A DNA stretch of 64,000 bases from Poa pratensis (lineage: Eukaryota; Streptophyta; Magnoliopsida; Poales; Poaceae). A program made the position numbers and the translations under genes. Positions 54,118 to 64,000 of this stretch are shown here, one piece after another (positions within the stretch are counted from its first letter, which is position 1; each line of letters starts with the position of its first letter). The notes beneath the pieces are model-generated. The model saw only the letters and a program-made list of their open reading frames with translations, was not told the origin of the DNA and did no database searches. The stretch covers positions 360,802 to 424,801 of the forward strand of contig CAMZMU010000060.1 in assembly GCA_947311845.1 (NCBI GenBank), written 5' to 3'.

Positions 54118-55495
54118 GAAACTCATTCTTCCGCTGAACTTGACATGTGAACCAAATCTGACCCTGAATCAGCCTTCTGATCAAACTGCGCAGGCTCGGG
54201 TAGACTGACCCACTTCCCGTCATACCTTCCCGGGGGTATACTACTCCCGGGAACCAACCCCGCGAATGGGTCTCGTCGCTCTTCTTTGATCAAATACTTC
54301 TCCACAACCTGCCCAGTTCTTCTTGGGTGTCCACTGATCGAGTCACAAACTTTTCCCTGACTCTCTGGTTTTGAACATTAGCACTGTAAGATAGTACCAC
54401 CATTGCGTCCTTAGCCTTGGGAACGCGGCTCAACGTGGCATTGAAACGATGAACGTAATGCTTCAACCTCTCCCGGGCCATTGGATAAGCAGTATAGCCT
54501 GTCATAGGTGCAGCTTTGCTCCTGGTGATCCCAGAAAGCTGACAGTAACTTTGTTCTGAGATCCGACCATGAACTCCCAGAGGCGCTTTGGACTCGGTCA
54601 CCCATGCAGCGGCACGCCCTTCGAGAGCAAAGGGAGGTAGTTCATCATTGTCAGCTCATTTCCCCCGATCATGCTAATCTCGGCCAAATATTCGCAGGAA
54701 ATCTTCAGGATCAGTGGTGTCATCATAAGCTTTACGGAAACCATAGTGATACTAGTGGCGCTGCATCGGCCTCCGCAGCCAAGGAACCAGGGCTGCCCAT
54801 TCACAGTGATCATTCTGCCCTTCGTCCGTATCTTCTCCATCCCACTCAGGCCCTTGGACAGGGAACTTTTACATCAAAGCTACAGTCGGTCAAGCTGTGC
54901 TACCCAGAACTGGAACCGCGGTGATGCCAAGGCAGGATCCGGAGGATGCTGCAAAGGATTCTGGTTGCTCCGACTGCCTCTCTAGGGTCCGTGACCCCAA
55001 ACAATGGCTGGACTCCCTCTGGATCTGACTCGCTAAGATGTTTTACCATTTTCTCTCTGGACTTGCGCAACCCTTTCCTGTTCTAGCAACTGACGAGAGT
55101 ATCAGACTGGGGCTGCAGCTGCTATTCCCTTGTCCTCAAAGCCTCTGGTTCCGGATATCGCTGAGTAACCTGAGATCCCATCTCTCTGTTCTGCCTGCCG
55201 GTGTGGGATCCGGCGCCAAGGGAGTTCTGAGGTAAGGTTGACTTACAGTGGGATTTAGAGAACCACCGTGGGGTCGTTCACTTCGTGCTGGTTGCCGAGC
55301 CCCCGGGCTTGCGCGGGCCACGATCTCGGCACTCGGCACTGAGCCAGCAACCGAATCAGCCCTAAGGCTATCCAAGGGATCCGCAGGTTGGGGTTGAGGC
55401 GAGCGTGCTGCAGGATGGAGAGAACAACTAAAAATAAATGAAAAATGGATGTACAGAGTATCGATGAAACAACCGACATAATATGAATAAGACAA
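54118..55495 (-). pseudogene. gag: Tat-related gag, degenerate
   Basis: Read leftwards: a Pro/Ser/Ala-rich N-part (55495-55140), then YDDTTDPEDFL, NELTMMNYLPL and, in other frames, ALEGRAAAWVTESKAP, YPMARERLKHYVHRF and SANVQNQRVREKFVTRS, all matching the retrotransposon Gag domain. Many stops and shifts. With the 3' LTR at 42338 and the antisense gene, it makes a non-autonomous element that lacks pol. Confidence 0.65.
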
Positions 55496-55530
55496 TGTGA
55501 ATGAGATGTCAGTGAGAATGCGTACCCCCC

Positions 55531-56760
55531 CCCCCCAAGCTTAGGCTTTTGGCCTAAGTTGGAGATCGCTCATCACCACGGGCGCCATCCGACGCGTCCT
55601 CAGAAGACCAGGACGTCTGCTATGGCTGTAACGAAGAAGGTCTCCTTCCTGGTGAGAGTGCGAGGATGTGCCACCATAATGATATGTGATGTGTCCCTCT
55701 GGTTGCACAATGTGGGTCTCCTGTCGATGCTTGGGGTAATGCTGCAAGTGGTACTCTGGAGTGTCGAGTTACATATCCAAATCGCTCATCGAGAGTGACA
55801 ATGTTTTCTTGTTATCAAGACTAAACAAACCAGGCTGTGGCAAACGGACTTCCCGCTCGAATTCATTAGCAAATAAAATTCTATAAAACAAATTTCCAGG
55901 GGAAGAACCATGAGTGATAAACTGGTGAAGTTTCATAGCAGCATGATCAAGTCTTTCTACAGCCATTATCTCATCAGCAGGATCAACAGAGAAACAAGAA
56001 TCATCTAAGATACGTGAAGCAATAATTCCTCCAAAGATGGGACCTTTAGCAGCTAGGCGGCGAGCAATTAAAGCACCAAGGTTGTAGGTCTTATCATTTT
56101 TAAGTGCAGCAGTAAGAAAAGCTAGATGGTATTTGGAAATATTACTAGTGTTTTCCCTAGCAAGAACTCCTGTAGCAAGATAGTAAGCAAAGTACCTTAT
56201 GGATGGAAACTGAATACTCCTTATCTTACCACGTTGGGCTGGTCTGTTGTCTCGATGGCACAATTCCTTGTAAAGTTCCATAGATCATCTGGTTTGCACC
56301 TTAATCTTCTTGGCTATCCCAGAAGGAGCAATACTATGATGCTGCAAAACTTCTTCAAACTCATGGTACAAGCATTATCATAAGCTTAAACTCAACAGTT
56401 GGTTTCAAAGGAGTATTTTTGAATTTAAAACTTTCAACAAATATCTTGGTAAGCCTAGAATAATGGGGTCTCCCCATCCTATGAATGTGTACAGCCTACA
56501 TTGTTGATTAGTTTCAAGAAATCATCTAAAATCCCTGCATCCTTCATGAACTGAACACAAGGATAAACCGAAGGATGTGCAATACCATCACCTTCCTCAT
56601 TGTTAAAACTTGGTGCTATGAGATCCTCATTGTATGATCTCCTAAATGAGAGCTAGAGCTAGAGGACCTTGTTTTCCTCGAGGAGGGTGGTGGTTGCCTC
56701 TCAAATATATCTCCAAATGTGACATTATCAATCTTCCTCCTCTGAAATTTTAAACAAATC
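55531..56760 (-). pseudogene. Athila-type ORF (ATHILA ORF-1-like)
   Basis: Read leftwards: TFGDIFERQPPPSSRKTRSS, then FMKDAGILDDFLKLINN in another frame, then 56281-55769 with IRSIQFPSIRYFAYYLATGV and KGPIFGGIIASRILDDS. The order and the GPIFGGI-ASR motif match the large N-terminal ORF of Triticeae Athila-like elements. Its molecular role is unclear. Several stops and frame changes. A run of ten or more C at 55527-55536 marks the probable junction with the Tat-related element. Confidence 0.6.
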
Positions 56761-57373
56761 TCACAAAAATGATTTTTAGAACAAATAAATCAAAGGAACC
56801 ATTATAGAGACTTATAAGAGAGCAACACATGCATCAAAACTAGTTAATCTAATCATAAAACAAGCATGCAAATTGACTTAACATGACACCTACAGTACCA
56901 AAATACTAAAAATATACACAACTAATCAAAATTTCAATTGGATATTCGGGGGAGTCACATACCGGATAGCAAACGATCCAAATCTCAGGAGCAAAGATGG
57001 GTTGAGCAAGGAGATCGAAAAATTCGAGCAAGAGTGGCAAGAACACAAGTTTTGGCAATGGTGGAGTGTTTGGTCGGGGAGAGAGAAAGGATGGGGAGGT
57101 AGCTCACCTTGTGGAGGGCTAGGTACCCACACACCACCTAGGCGCGGCCAAGGCTGGGCCACGCCCTGGTGTGTCTGGTGGTGGTGGGTCCCCCTGGCCA
57201 GCCTAGGTGCCCCCGCGTCACATTTTTAAAACAATAATTTGTGGAATTTTTCTGGAAATTTTCAACAACTTTTATTTTTGGGCATTTTCTGGGCATTTAA
57301 ATAATGATTATAAAGCAGAAATTGAATTTTATAATGAAATAAAACAGCAACAATTTTTTTGAAATAATAGTAA
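56761..57373 (-). other. Athila-like non-coding spacer
   Basis: AT-rich DNA, then a GC-rich run with CCTAGGCGCGGCC and GGTGGGTCCCCCTGGCC (57100-57220), a composition typical of wheat Athila spacers and LTRs. No gene. Helitron 3' end at 57374. Confidence 0.45.
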
Positions 57374-60300
57374 CTAGCTGGGTGGCCCGCGCAATTGCGC
57401 GGCTAGGAATGAGTTTATCTCGATACCTATTGTATTAGTTTTCTTCTGGATGCCACCTTTTGAAAAAATGAAGAGAAATAAGAAATGTAGATATATTAAA
57501 ATAATTTATGATAGTTTGTTTGTAGAGCCTCATTAGGGCTGACACGTTTCTATCTTTTTTCTTTTTTGCAAAACGACACATTTCTATCTTGGCAATATAA
57601 ATTTTGTAAATGTTATAAATACAAAACCGAGTAACTTCATCGGTTATTCCACAAAGTTATATATAATCAGAAGATGACTCTAACATCATCTTGTTCTAGG
57701 CGTGTGTATTACAATTTCCAGTAGAAGCAGGTGATTTCGTTCATTATTAATGATAAACAGTACAAAAATCAAGATATTCGTGGTTGACTTTAATACATAG
57801 GGTAAATTATTCTAGGTTTCGAGAAAACACTTTGTATGGATACATAAATTGACAACTCTATTTAATATTTTTTGCGTGTACTTCCTTGAAACTCCTATTA
57901 ATATGGCTTTGCATATATCCATGCACGTTACTCTTTAGTTGTATGAGGTATATATATTTGATATCCTTATACAATCCTATTCTACCATGATAAACAAACC
58001 ATAAATTTTAGACTATATTTTCACTATTGGTCACATGATCTTACTCAGGCATCATCAGTTTGAAAGTTTTGTCCAAAGTGTGATTTACGTAAAGCGCTAG
58101 GTTGTATTGGAATTGCTTATAATTGTGTAAACTAAATTCGTGCATATGTAAAGGTGAATCATAAGATATTTTTTTAATGAGTGTGTATATTTTAAGAAAT
58201 ATTGTACCTGCTCCATTATATATGGAGCACATATTTAAAATATATAAAGACATTACGACATAATTATTCTTAACTTCTCCTGATTATTTTATCATGAAAC
58301 GCCTCAATATCCCACATATTGTATATCCCACATGTTTTCCCATATTTATTATAGAGCGCAATACCAATAAGCATGTATATTATCGTTAAAAGTTTAAGAA
58401 CAATGACCTATTGTTTTGAGCAAAAAGAAAAGGGCAACAAGTAGACTGTACCTGACATCCACCCAACATATTTACTAAAATGTATTCCACAAACAATTAT
58501 CTAAAATTATCTGAGAACTTAAAAACGAAGCCAAATGAATTATATAAAAAGGATGTATTGTTTTACTTGAACGAAGGCAGTAAGCTTATGTTGTTTCGAG
58601 CATGGATGGAAAGAAAGTAGCAGCCATTGTTTGCTCTCTTGACAAAATTATTTGTAGTAGTTGCCACTCAGCCATCTGAAAGTAAACGATTTTTTCTGTG
58701 CAGCATACCAAGTAAAAATAGGACTGTTAGGAAATTAGTGTCATCATTAGTGGAGTAACTAAAAAAATAAAAGTACACTAAGAACCGTTTAATTTACACT
58801 TACCAAAGTTAGAAAATAAAAAATCAGAAAACTGATACAGATAAAAAAAATGTTGCGCCTATTATTATATGGTTGCATAAGGTTTCATGTTCACCCCAGG
58901 AGAAGATGAATATATATATTTATTATTTTCAATTATTCCCGAAAAATAGGGCATATAATATGACGGTGAAACAATTTCAATTGAACTACATAGCTACATC
59001 ATCGCACTTACAACAAATATCAAAAGTAATGCAAACATTTGTGATACGATGATTGTGTACCTTGGACAAAATGTTCTAAGGGGTTTTCGTGCCCCGCTCA
59101 TCATGACACCTTCGTGTAAGAAATCATATTCACCAAGCAGAAAAAGGTCTTCTTCTAATTCATTGCGCTCTCCATCTGTTCCTTGCCTACATGCAGAGAT
59201 CTTACGTACCATCTTACCTCAAATCCAGCGGCATCATGCATGCAAATGTGGTGGACCTTAACGCAATGGATCTTCTGTTTTTGCATGCCAATATATTTGT
59301 TGGGATGTATCAAAGTTCAATCTTTTTTTTCATAACCATTATTTATTCCAATATATGTTTCGAATGATATATCAATGTGTATGTGGCGCTGACATAAAAT
59401 TGAAAAATATTTGTAGAAAATCAATGAGAAAGATAAATTTCGATGGCACGTGGAGAAAACTATTATTTTAATAAAAGTTGATTTCCGTTCAATGACATGA
59501 TATATTTGCAACTCAGGATCGACAAACTTGAACAAAACTGAAAACCTGAAACAAAAAGTGCAACTATTCATGCAGATAATAGAGATACCCACCTAGCTCA
59601 TTGATTCGATTCTTGTCTTTTCATTGCTTAGTGATAAATTTTCTTCTTCGCACCAGGACACCATCCTGGTTTCACGTGGAAAAGAAAACGGTCAAGAGGA
59701 TGTTAACTGCTAGCACTCCACAACATCATCTGCGGTTGAATCCCAAAGAATTGAAAGCCCAAACTGGAAGCCCAATGAACTTAAAAAAATAAGGATGTTC
59801 GATCTGAAAGAACTCACACAACAGGTCCAAGGAAAGTTCAGTATTTTTCTCAAATCTAACAGGCTGCCTGAGCTGTACAGAGGACGAAGGGCATAGAGAC
59901 CGATCGTAAAGTAAAATCATTCATCAATAGAGAGTACCGCGCACCTGGAGAACCACCCGTGAGCTGACCGCTGTGTACGCGCTAATGACGACGGCCGCCG
60001 GATGGCTAGATAGACAGGGTTGAGGGTATGCAACATGGAGCAGAGTTTCGATTGCTATCATATATGCGGCCAATACCTGTACTCTCCATCCAGCGACGGC
60101 GGGCCGAGAGGCTGCCCGGCGGTCGCGCTATTGTGTAGACGCGTGATTATGCTGCGACAAAAAACAAAATCATTGCTAGCTATAGGGAAGTGGTATCTTT
60201 GGGAGAGCGTCAGATATATTAGATAATACGCAGATGAGATTGATTAGTTCATGAAGAAACATCGATACTATTTGGACACGAACATGTGGGAATAAAGATG

Positions 60301-60737
60301 AATACCTGATGCTTTGCTTTGCATGCATGCATGCATCATGCATGCCTAGATCGGTTACGAACGGCAGCTCAATAATAAATTGGATGAAAATCTTGTCATA
60401 CATGCATGCCTAGATCAGATGAACAGCAGCTCAATAATCAATTGGATGAAAATCTGGTCCTTGAATGCATGAAACCTGAAGTTAATTGATCAGCCGCTTG
60501 TCTTCATGCATGGCGAGGAGAGGTGCCGGCTAATCGCGATGATTTAGGCATCGGCCACCGGCCGGTGCGCCATCCTGCAGTCATGGTCGAGCATTGGATT
60601 GGATCGGTATCCATGTTTATAAATTGGAAAACCTAGAAAGAGTCCACGTGCGTGATAAATCTGCACCGTTTATACATCTTAGTTTTAGCGTGACAAATCT
60701 TCACCGTTGATTGTTTGTTGTTTTAATAATATATAGA
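57374..60737 (-). mobile_element. Helitron, minus orientation (3364 bp)
   Basis: On the minus strand it begins TCTATATATTATTAAAACAA after A and ends CCGCGCAATTGCGCGG, nine bases, CTAG, then T. Both ends match the Helitron at 34173-38200, including the conserved GGTGAAGATTT some 40 bases in. No Rep/helicase. The interior is AT-rich with a GC-rich island at about 59940-60150. It splits Athila-like DNA. Confidence 0.85.
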
Positions 60738-61025
60738 TACTATAGTAGATAAAATGAGCTAAAGAAAAGAAATGGTGTTTCAAAACTTTTATGCATTGAA
60801 AACACATTTGTTAACAAGTTTGATCAAGTCTTGCTACCAAATATATTTTTATATGTCATAAAAGAATTAAACTCCATGTACTAATCATTTTACCTTGAAT
60901 TGTATAGATATTGATCCAATCATAATATTTTGATATCCTTCGCAATAATCATATATAGGACAATCAATACTTTTCACTTTTGACCATACTAAAATTTGCA
61001 ATTGAATTCAAACCATATAACTTGT
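60738..61025 (-). other. Athila-like spacer downstream of protease
   Basis: AT-rich, no frame. It continues the element across the Helitron. Confidence 0.4.
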
Positions 61026-61513
61026 CTAGCTTCTTCGAAAATAAACAGTATGCTCTTTATCATTGACATTGAAAGTGACCTTCCCTTTATTGTAATCAAT
61101 AAAAGCCTCTGCACTGTTAAGAAAAGGTCTTCCAAGAATAATAGACATATTATCATCTTCAGGCATTTCTAACACAACAAAATCTGTTAAAATTAAACAA
61201 TTGTTAACCACTTGAACAGGAACATCCTCACATATACCAACAGGAACAGCAGTAGATTTATAAGCCATTTGCAAAGAAATATCTGTCGGTATTAGCTTTT
61301 CCAAATAAAGCTTTTTATAAAGGGAGAAAGGCATAACACTTACTCCTACACCAAGATCACATAAAGCAGTTCTCACATAATTATTTTTAATGGAGCATGG
61401 AATAGTTGGTATACCTGGATCTCCAAGCTTATTTAGAACCTTACCATTGAAAGAATAGTTAGCAAGCATATTAGAAATTTCTTCATTAGGAATCTTTCTT
61501 TTGTTAGAAACAA
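61026..61513 (-). pseudogene. Athila-type gag-pol fragment with aspartic protease
   Basis: A 147-codon minus frame contains ALCDLGVGVSVMPFSLYKKL, where the usual DTG/DSG is DLG, and about 70 codons on MSIILGRPFLNSAEAFIDYN, the second protease hallmark. The frame is open from the Helitron junction to 61026. No RT follows in the window. Loss of the second active-site position (L in DLG) is common in Athila-type copies and may not be a mutation of this copy. Confidence 0.75.
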
Positions 61514-62448
61514 CTAGCGGGGTGGCCCGCGCATTTGCGCGGCTAGATTATTTTCTTTGAAATCATTTGTGAGATTCTATTTATTTCCCTACTTTGAATG
61601 CTTGCTAAATATGTTTACATTTTCAAGGGACATGCTTCCAAAAACATGGCTAAATGACAGAATGTCCTCTTAGGAATATGAAATTTATTACTTTACAACC
61701 TATATGTAGTTGAAAGACAATATCTATCATATAATTAATACGTGTTCACATATCTTATATTAGAAATGACCACTTTAATTTGCATGTGAGCATGACTAAT
61801 GTGTCTTTATCTTCTCTATAATGTTTAGTAGAATTTTAAATTTTCTAAACTGTTACATAAGATGTGTGTTCCGTGTAATGCAAAAATAAACTCTCTCTAG
61901 AAAGACAAAAGTTATATGTCTAACTCTGTAAATGAAACACTATATCCCAACAAACAAAATTAATATAGCAAATTGGAAATTTTTCTAACTAATTTTTTCA
62001 CCTTATTTATCTCTTTATTCTATGTAAATGTATCTTGTTTAGATGCGTGTCTGTGTGCTGCTCTTTAGTTACTTTACAGCCATTAGTCAGCAAGCTGTAA
62101 CTCCATACAGTTGAAAACTGTTAAATAGTCAATTCTTCTTACTTTTTCAAGACATGGGTGTGAAAACAAAAGCAAATAGATAAAAGCTAACCAAGTAAAA
62201 AAAAGGATAAACACTCAACCTCAATTCCCTGGTTGCTGCAGCCAGCGGATACTCCCAATCCAGTGGCAACCTTCTTGACCTCTTGAATGCATATCACTCT
62301 ATGAAAATCCTCAAGAGTTTAGCCACCAGACCAGAACAAAATATCTTTTTCCCTGCGTAGTAGATACACATATCCTATTGCATCATCCGATGAGAGTAAA
62401 TAGAAAGTACACATCCCTGTAAACCCACGCATTTGCTCTATATATCAT
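61514..62448 (-). mobile_element. Third Helitron 3' end, minus orientation
   Basis: ACTAGCGGGGTGGCCCGCGC with the hairpin arms GCGCATTTGCGC is the same 3' terminus as at 57374, in the same orientation. The matching 5' end (GA before T on +) is not found before the CACTA start at 62449, so the element probably continues beyond the window, split by the CACTA. AT-rich, no gene. Confidence 0.65.
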
Positions 62449-62661
62449 CACTAGTAGAGAACAGGGCATCAGTACCGGTCTTATTGGGCCTTTAGTACCG
62501 GTTGTGCAACGGTACTAAAAGGTCGAGACTAAAGGGGTACCCCTTTAGTACCGGTTGTATATACAACCGGTGCTAAAGGCCCTCCACGTAGCCGAACCTG
62601 CGCGCGCGCAGCTGAGGACCTTTAGTACCGGTTGGTAATACCAACCGGTACTAAAGGTTCC

Positions 62662-62800
62662 TGTTTTTTTTTTGCCCCCCCCCCCCTTATTTTTTCAGGG
62701 GGGTTAGGTTTTCGGTTTTTTTTCTTTTCGCTTATTTTTCAGGGTTTAGGGTTTCTGTTTTTTTCCTTTTCGCTCATTTTTAAGGGTTTCGGAGGAGATC
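62662..62800. repeat. Low-complexity tract in CACTA end
   Basis: T8, C10 and T-rich runs with GGGTTT repeats between the sub-terminal repeats and the gene. Confidence 0.6.
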
Positions 62801-62931
62801 ACATATAAAGTACTCACTAACATATAAAGTACTCATTACACATATAAAGTACTCTCGTTACATATAAAGTACTCATAATTACAATGGAGATCACCGCTAG
62901 CTAGTACATGCATGGAGGGAGTCTATTAATC

Positions 62932-63879
62932 GACATAGTGGAATTCACCGAATTCATCTACGACATGCGTCAGAATGAATCCCGCCAATTCCTCCGCAAT
63001 AGCTTTTACGCGGTTTTTTAGTCGGAGCTGGTTCCGCTTCCTTGCCATCTTTAAAAGGAGATCAAATCAGTTATGATCGAAACTAAACATGATTGATGGT
63101 AGCAAAATAAAAGTTGTGTATGATGTTTACGTATCTCTCGATTTCTTATACTATTGACTCTCTCATTGACCCTCATGTGAATAAACTCGCAAACGTAGTA
63201 TCCACATAGTTCCGTCCCCTGTGGTTGTCGCAGACACCACTATACAAGAATTTAATTTAATCAAATAATAATCAAGAGAATGATAATCGTATTAGAAAGA
63301 TACACGGACCTAGATACGTAGTAGTACTTACGTTGTTAGCCTTGAACTGCAGCTTAGGTTTCCATTCGCCGCGTTCTTCTGCGATGAACTTTTTCCAAAC
63401 CCTGCCCGGAAAAGAAAATGAATTGAGAGTTATTACTTATACTTTTGATATCCGGAAATGAACGAAAGAGGCCGATATAGTACGATTGAAATTACCTCTT
63501 GAGCATTAGACGCACGGTTTTGTACTCATCTTGATCTCTCCTTAATGAGTCCCAGACTTCAACTTCTCCTTCCTCGAGTCTAATGATTAGCAGAATGAAG
63601 TGGTACCTGCGCACATTTATATACGCAGGTATTCAGAACTCATCAATTACACTTAATATCGGGAAAGCAAAATAAAATGTGTACAAGACAGTAACACTCA
63701 CCCAAAATTGTAAGGAAAAAGCATTTCCTTTTTGGAACTTTGTCGCTTAAAAAGCGTTAGCACAATGTCCAATATGTCCTCGGGATGGTCAGCTATGGTC
63801 TTGACATGAACTTTATCCGGGTCAATGAACCCAATGTCCCAGATTCCTCCCATTCGGCATTCATGAATCTTCAATCTGC
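62932..63879 (-). CDS. CACTA Ulp1-like cysteine protease (C48 family), C-terminal exons
   Basis: Five exons with good splice signals are readable on the minus strand: about 63879-63702, 63606-63499, 63402-63332, 63236-63135 and 63055-62932. Joined they keep one frame. The catalytic outline of Ulp1/C48 proteases is present: His in GYHFILLIIRLEEGEVEV, Asp in VWDSLRRD, and Gln-Cys in LRQPQGTELCGYYVCEF. The protein ends with EFGEFHYVD. These peptidases cut SUMO-like proteins; many grass CACTA elements carry such a gene, with unknown benefit. The 5' exons lie beyond the window. No stop was seen in these exons. Confidence 0.75.
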
Positions 63880-64000
63880 ATAATAGCGTACAAAATAATG
63901 TTGTGAGGATAATTACAAGCAATGAACGAGCTTAACTATAAATAATTAAATTACACGAATAAATTACTTACCGACAATAGTAGCTGATGATAGATTTGTC

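Larger units (their letters stand above)
62449..64000 (-). mobile_element. CACTA transposon, runs off the window
   Basis: Starts CACTAGTAGAGAACAGGGC and shows sub-terminal repeats TTTAGTACCGGTT in both orientations (62500-62660). The 3 bases before it (CAT, 62446-62448) would be the target duplication. Genes read leftwards, so this is the 3' end. A cluster of AAAGTACTC phrases lies at 62815-62880. Confidence 0.85.

Noticed and set aside
55840..55850. AACGG at 55844 as the partner target duplication of the LTR at 42338
   Set aside because: No LTR end adjoins it; the match is by chance in Athila-like sequence.
55769..56281. Envelope-like gene
   Set aside because: No signal peptide or membrane anchor pattern; motifs fit the Athila ORF-1 family.

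Overview
The window looks like plant nuclear DNA from a grass (Poaceae; the repeat families fit a Pooideae or Triticeae-like genome, but the species cannot be fixed from sequence alone). Evidence: Ty3/gypsy elements of the Tat/Grande type (two RNase H domains, antisense ORFs) and of a CRM-like type (reading frame running into the LTR, TGATGAGG...TATCA ends), an Athila-type element, CACTA transposons with CACTAGTAG ends and a Ulp1-like protease gene, several Helitrons, a Harbinger-type MITE, and host-type B3 and DUF295 genes. More than 80% appears to be transposable or repeat-derived.

Layout. 1-16.8 kb: no recognisable host gene; a Helitron (1168-2927), LTR-like non-coding DNA, and a repeat-rich stretch (5.2-13.5 kb) with several tandem arrays, duplicated promoter-like blocks and a possible spliced non-coding transcription unit (5.8-6.6 kb). 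16.8-25.0 kb: a 5'-truncated Tat-type retrotransposon on + (gag zinc knuckle, protease, RT, two RNase H, integrase, then two antisense ORFs with their own TATA boxes, one with a B3-like domain, then the 3' LTR). 25.0-26.2 kb: end of a CRM-like element. 26.4-27.9 kb: a small B3-domain gene on the minus strand, the best candidate for an intact host gene.

28-42.3 kb: remains of a minus-strand DUF295-type gene. Its coding sequence is cut by a poly(A) retroposon, a mini-CACTA and a CRM-like LTR retrotransposon (itself split by a 4.0-kb Helitron whose empty site can be read off exactly), and its 5' end is lost at the junction with a Tat-related element. A solo LTR and a MITE lie just downstream.

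42.3-55.5 kb: a non-autonomous Tat-related element in minus orientation (3' LTR, spliced antisense gene, tandem repeats, degenerate gag), interrupted by a composite block holding a CRM-like element and a 3'-truncated Tat element, both minus. The two Tat copies (16.8-18.7 and 48.9-50.7 kb) form a long inverted repeat. 55.5-61.5 kb: Athila-type sequence on minus, split by a second Helitron. 61.5-64 kb: a third Helitron end, entered by a CACTA element that runs off the window and carries a Ulp1-type cysteine protease gene. Almost every TE protein frame has stops or frameshifts, so the locus is an old nested cluster with some younger insertions.
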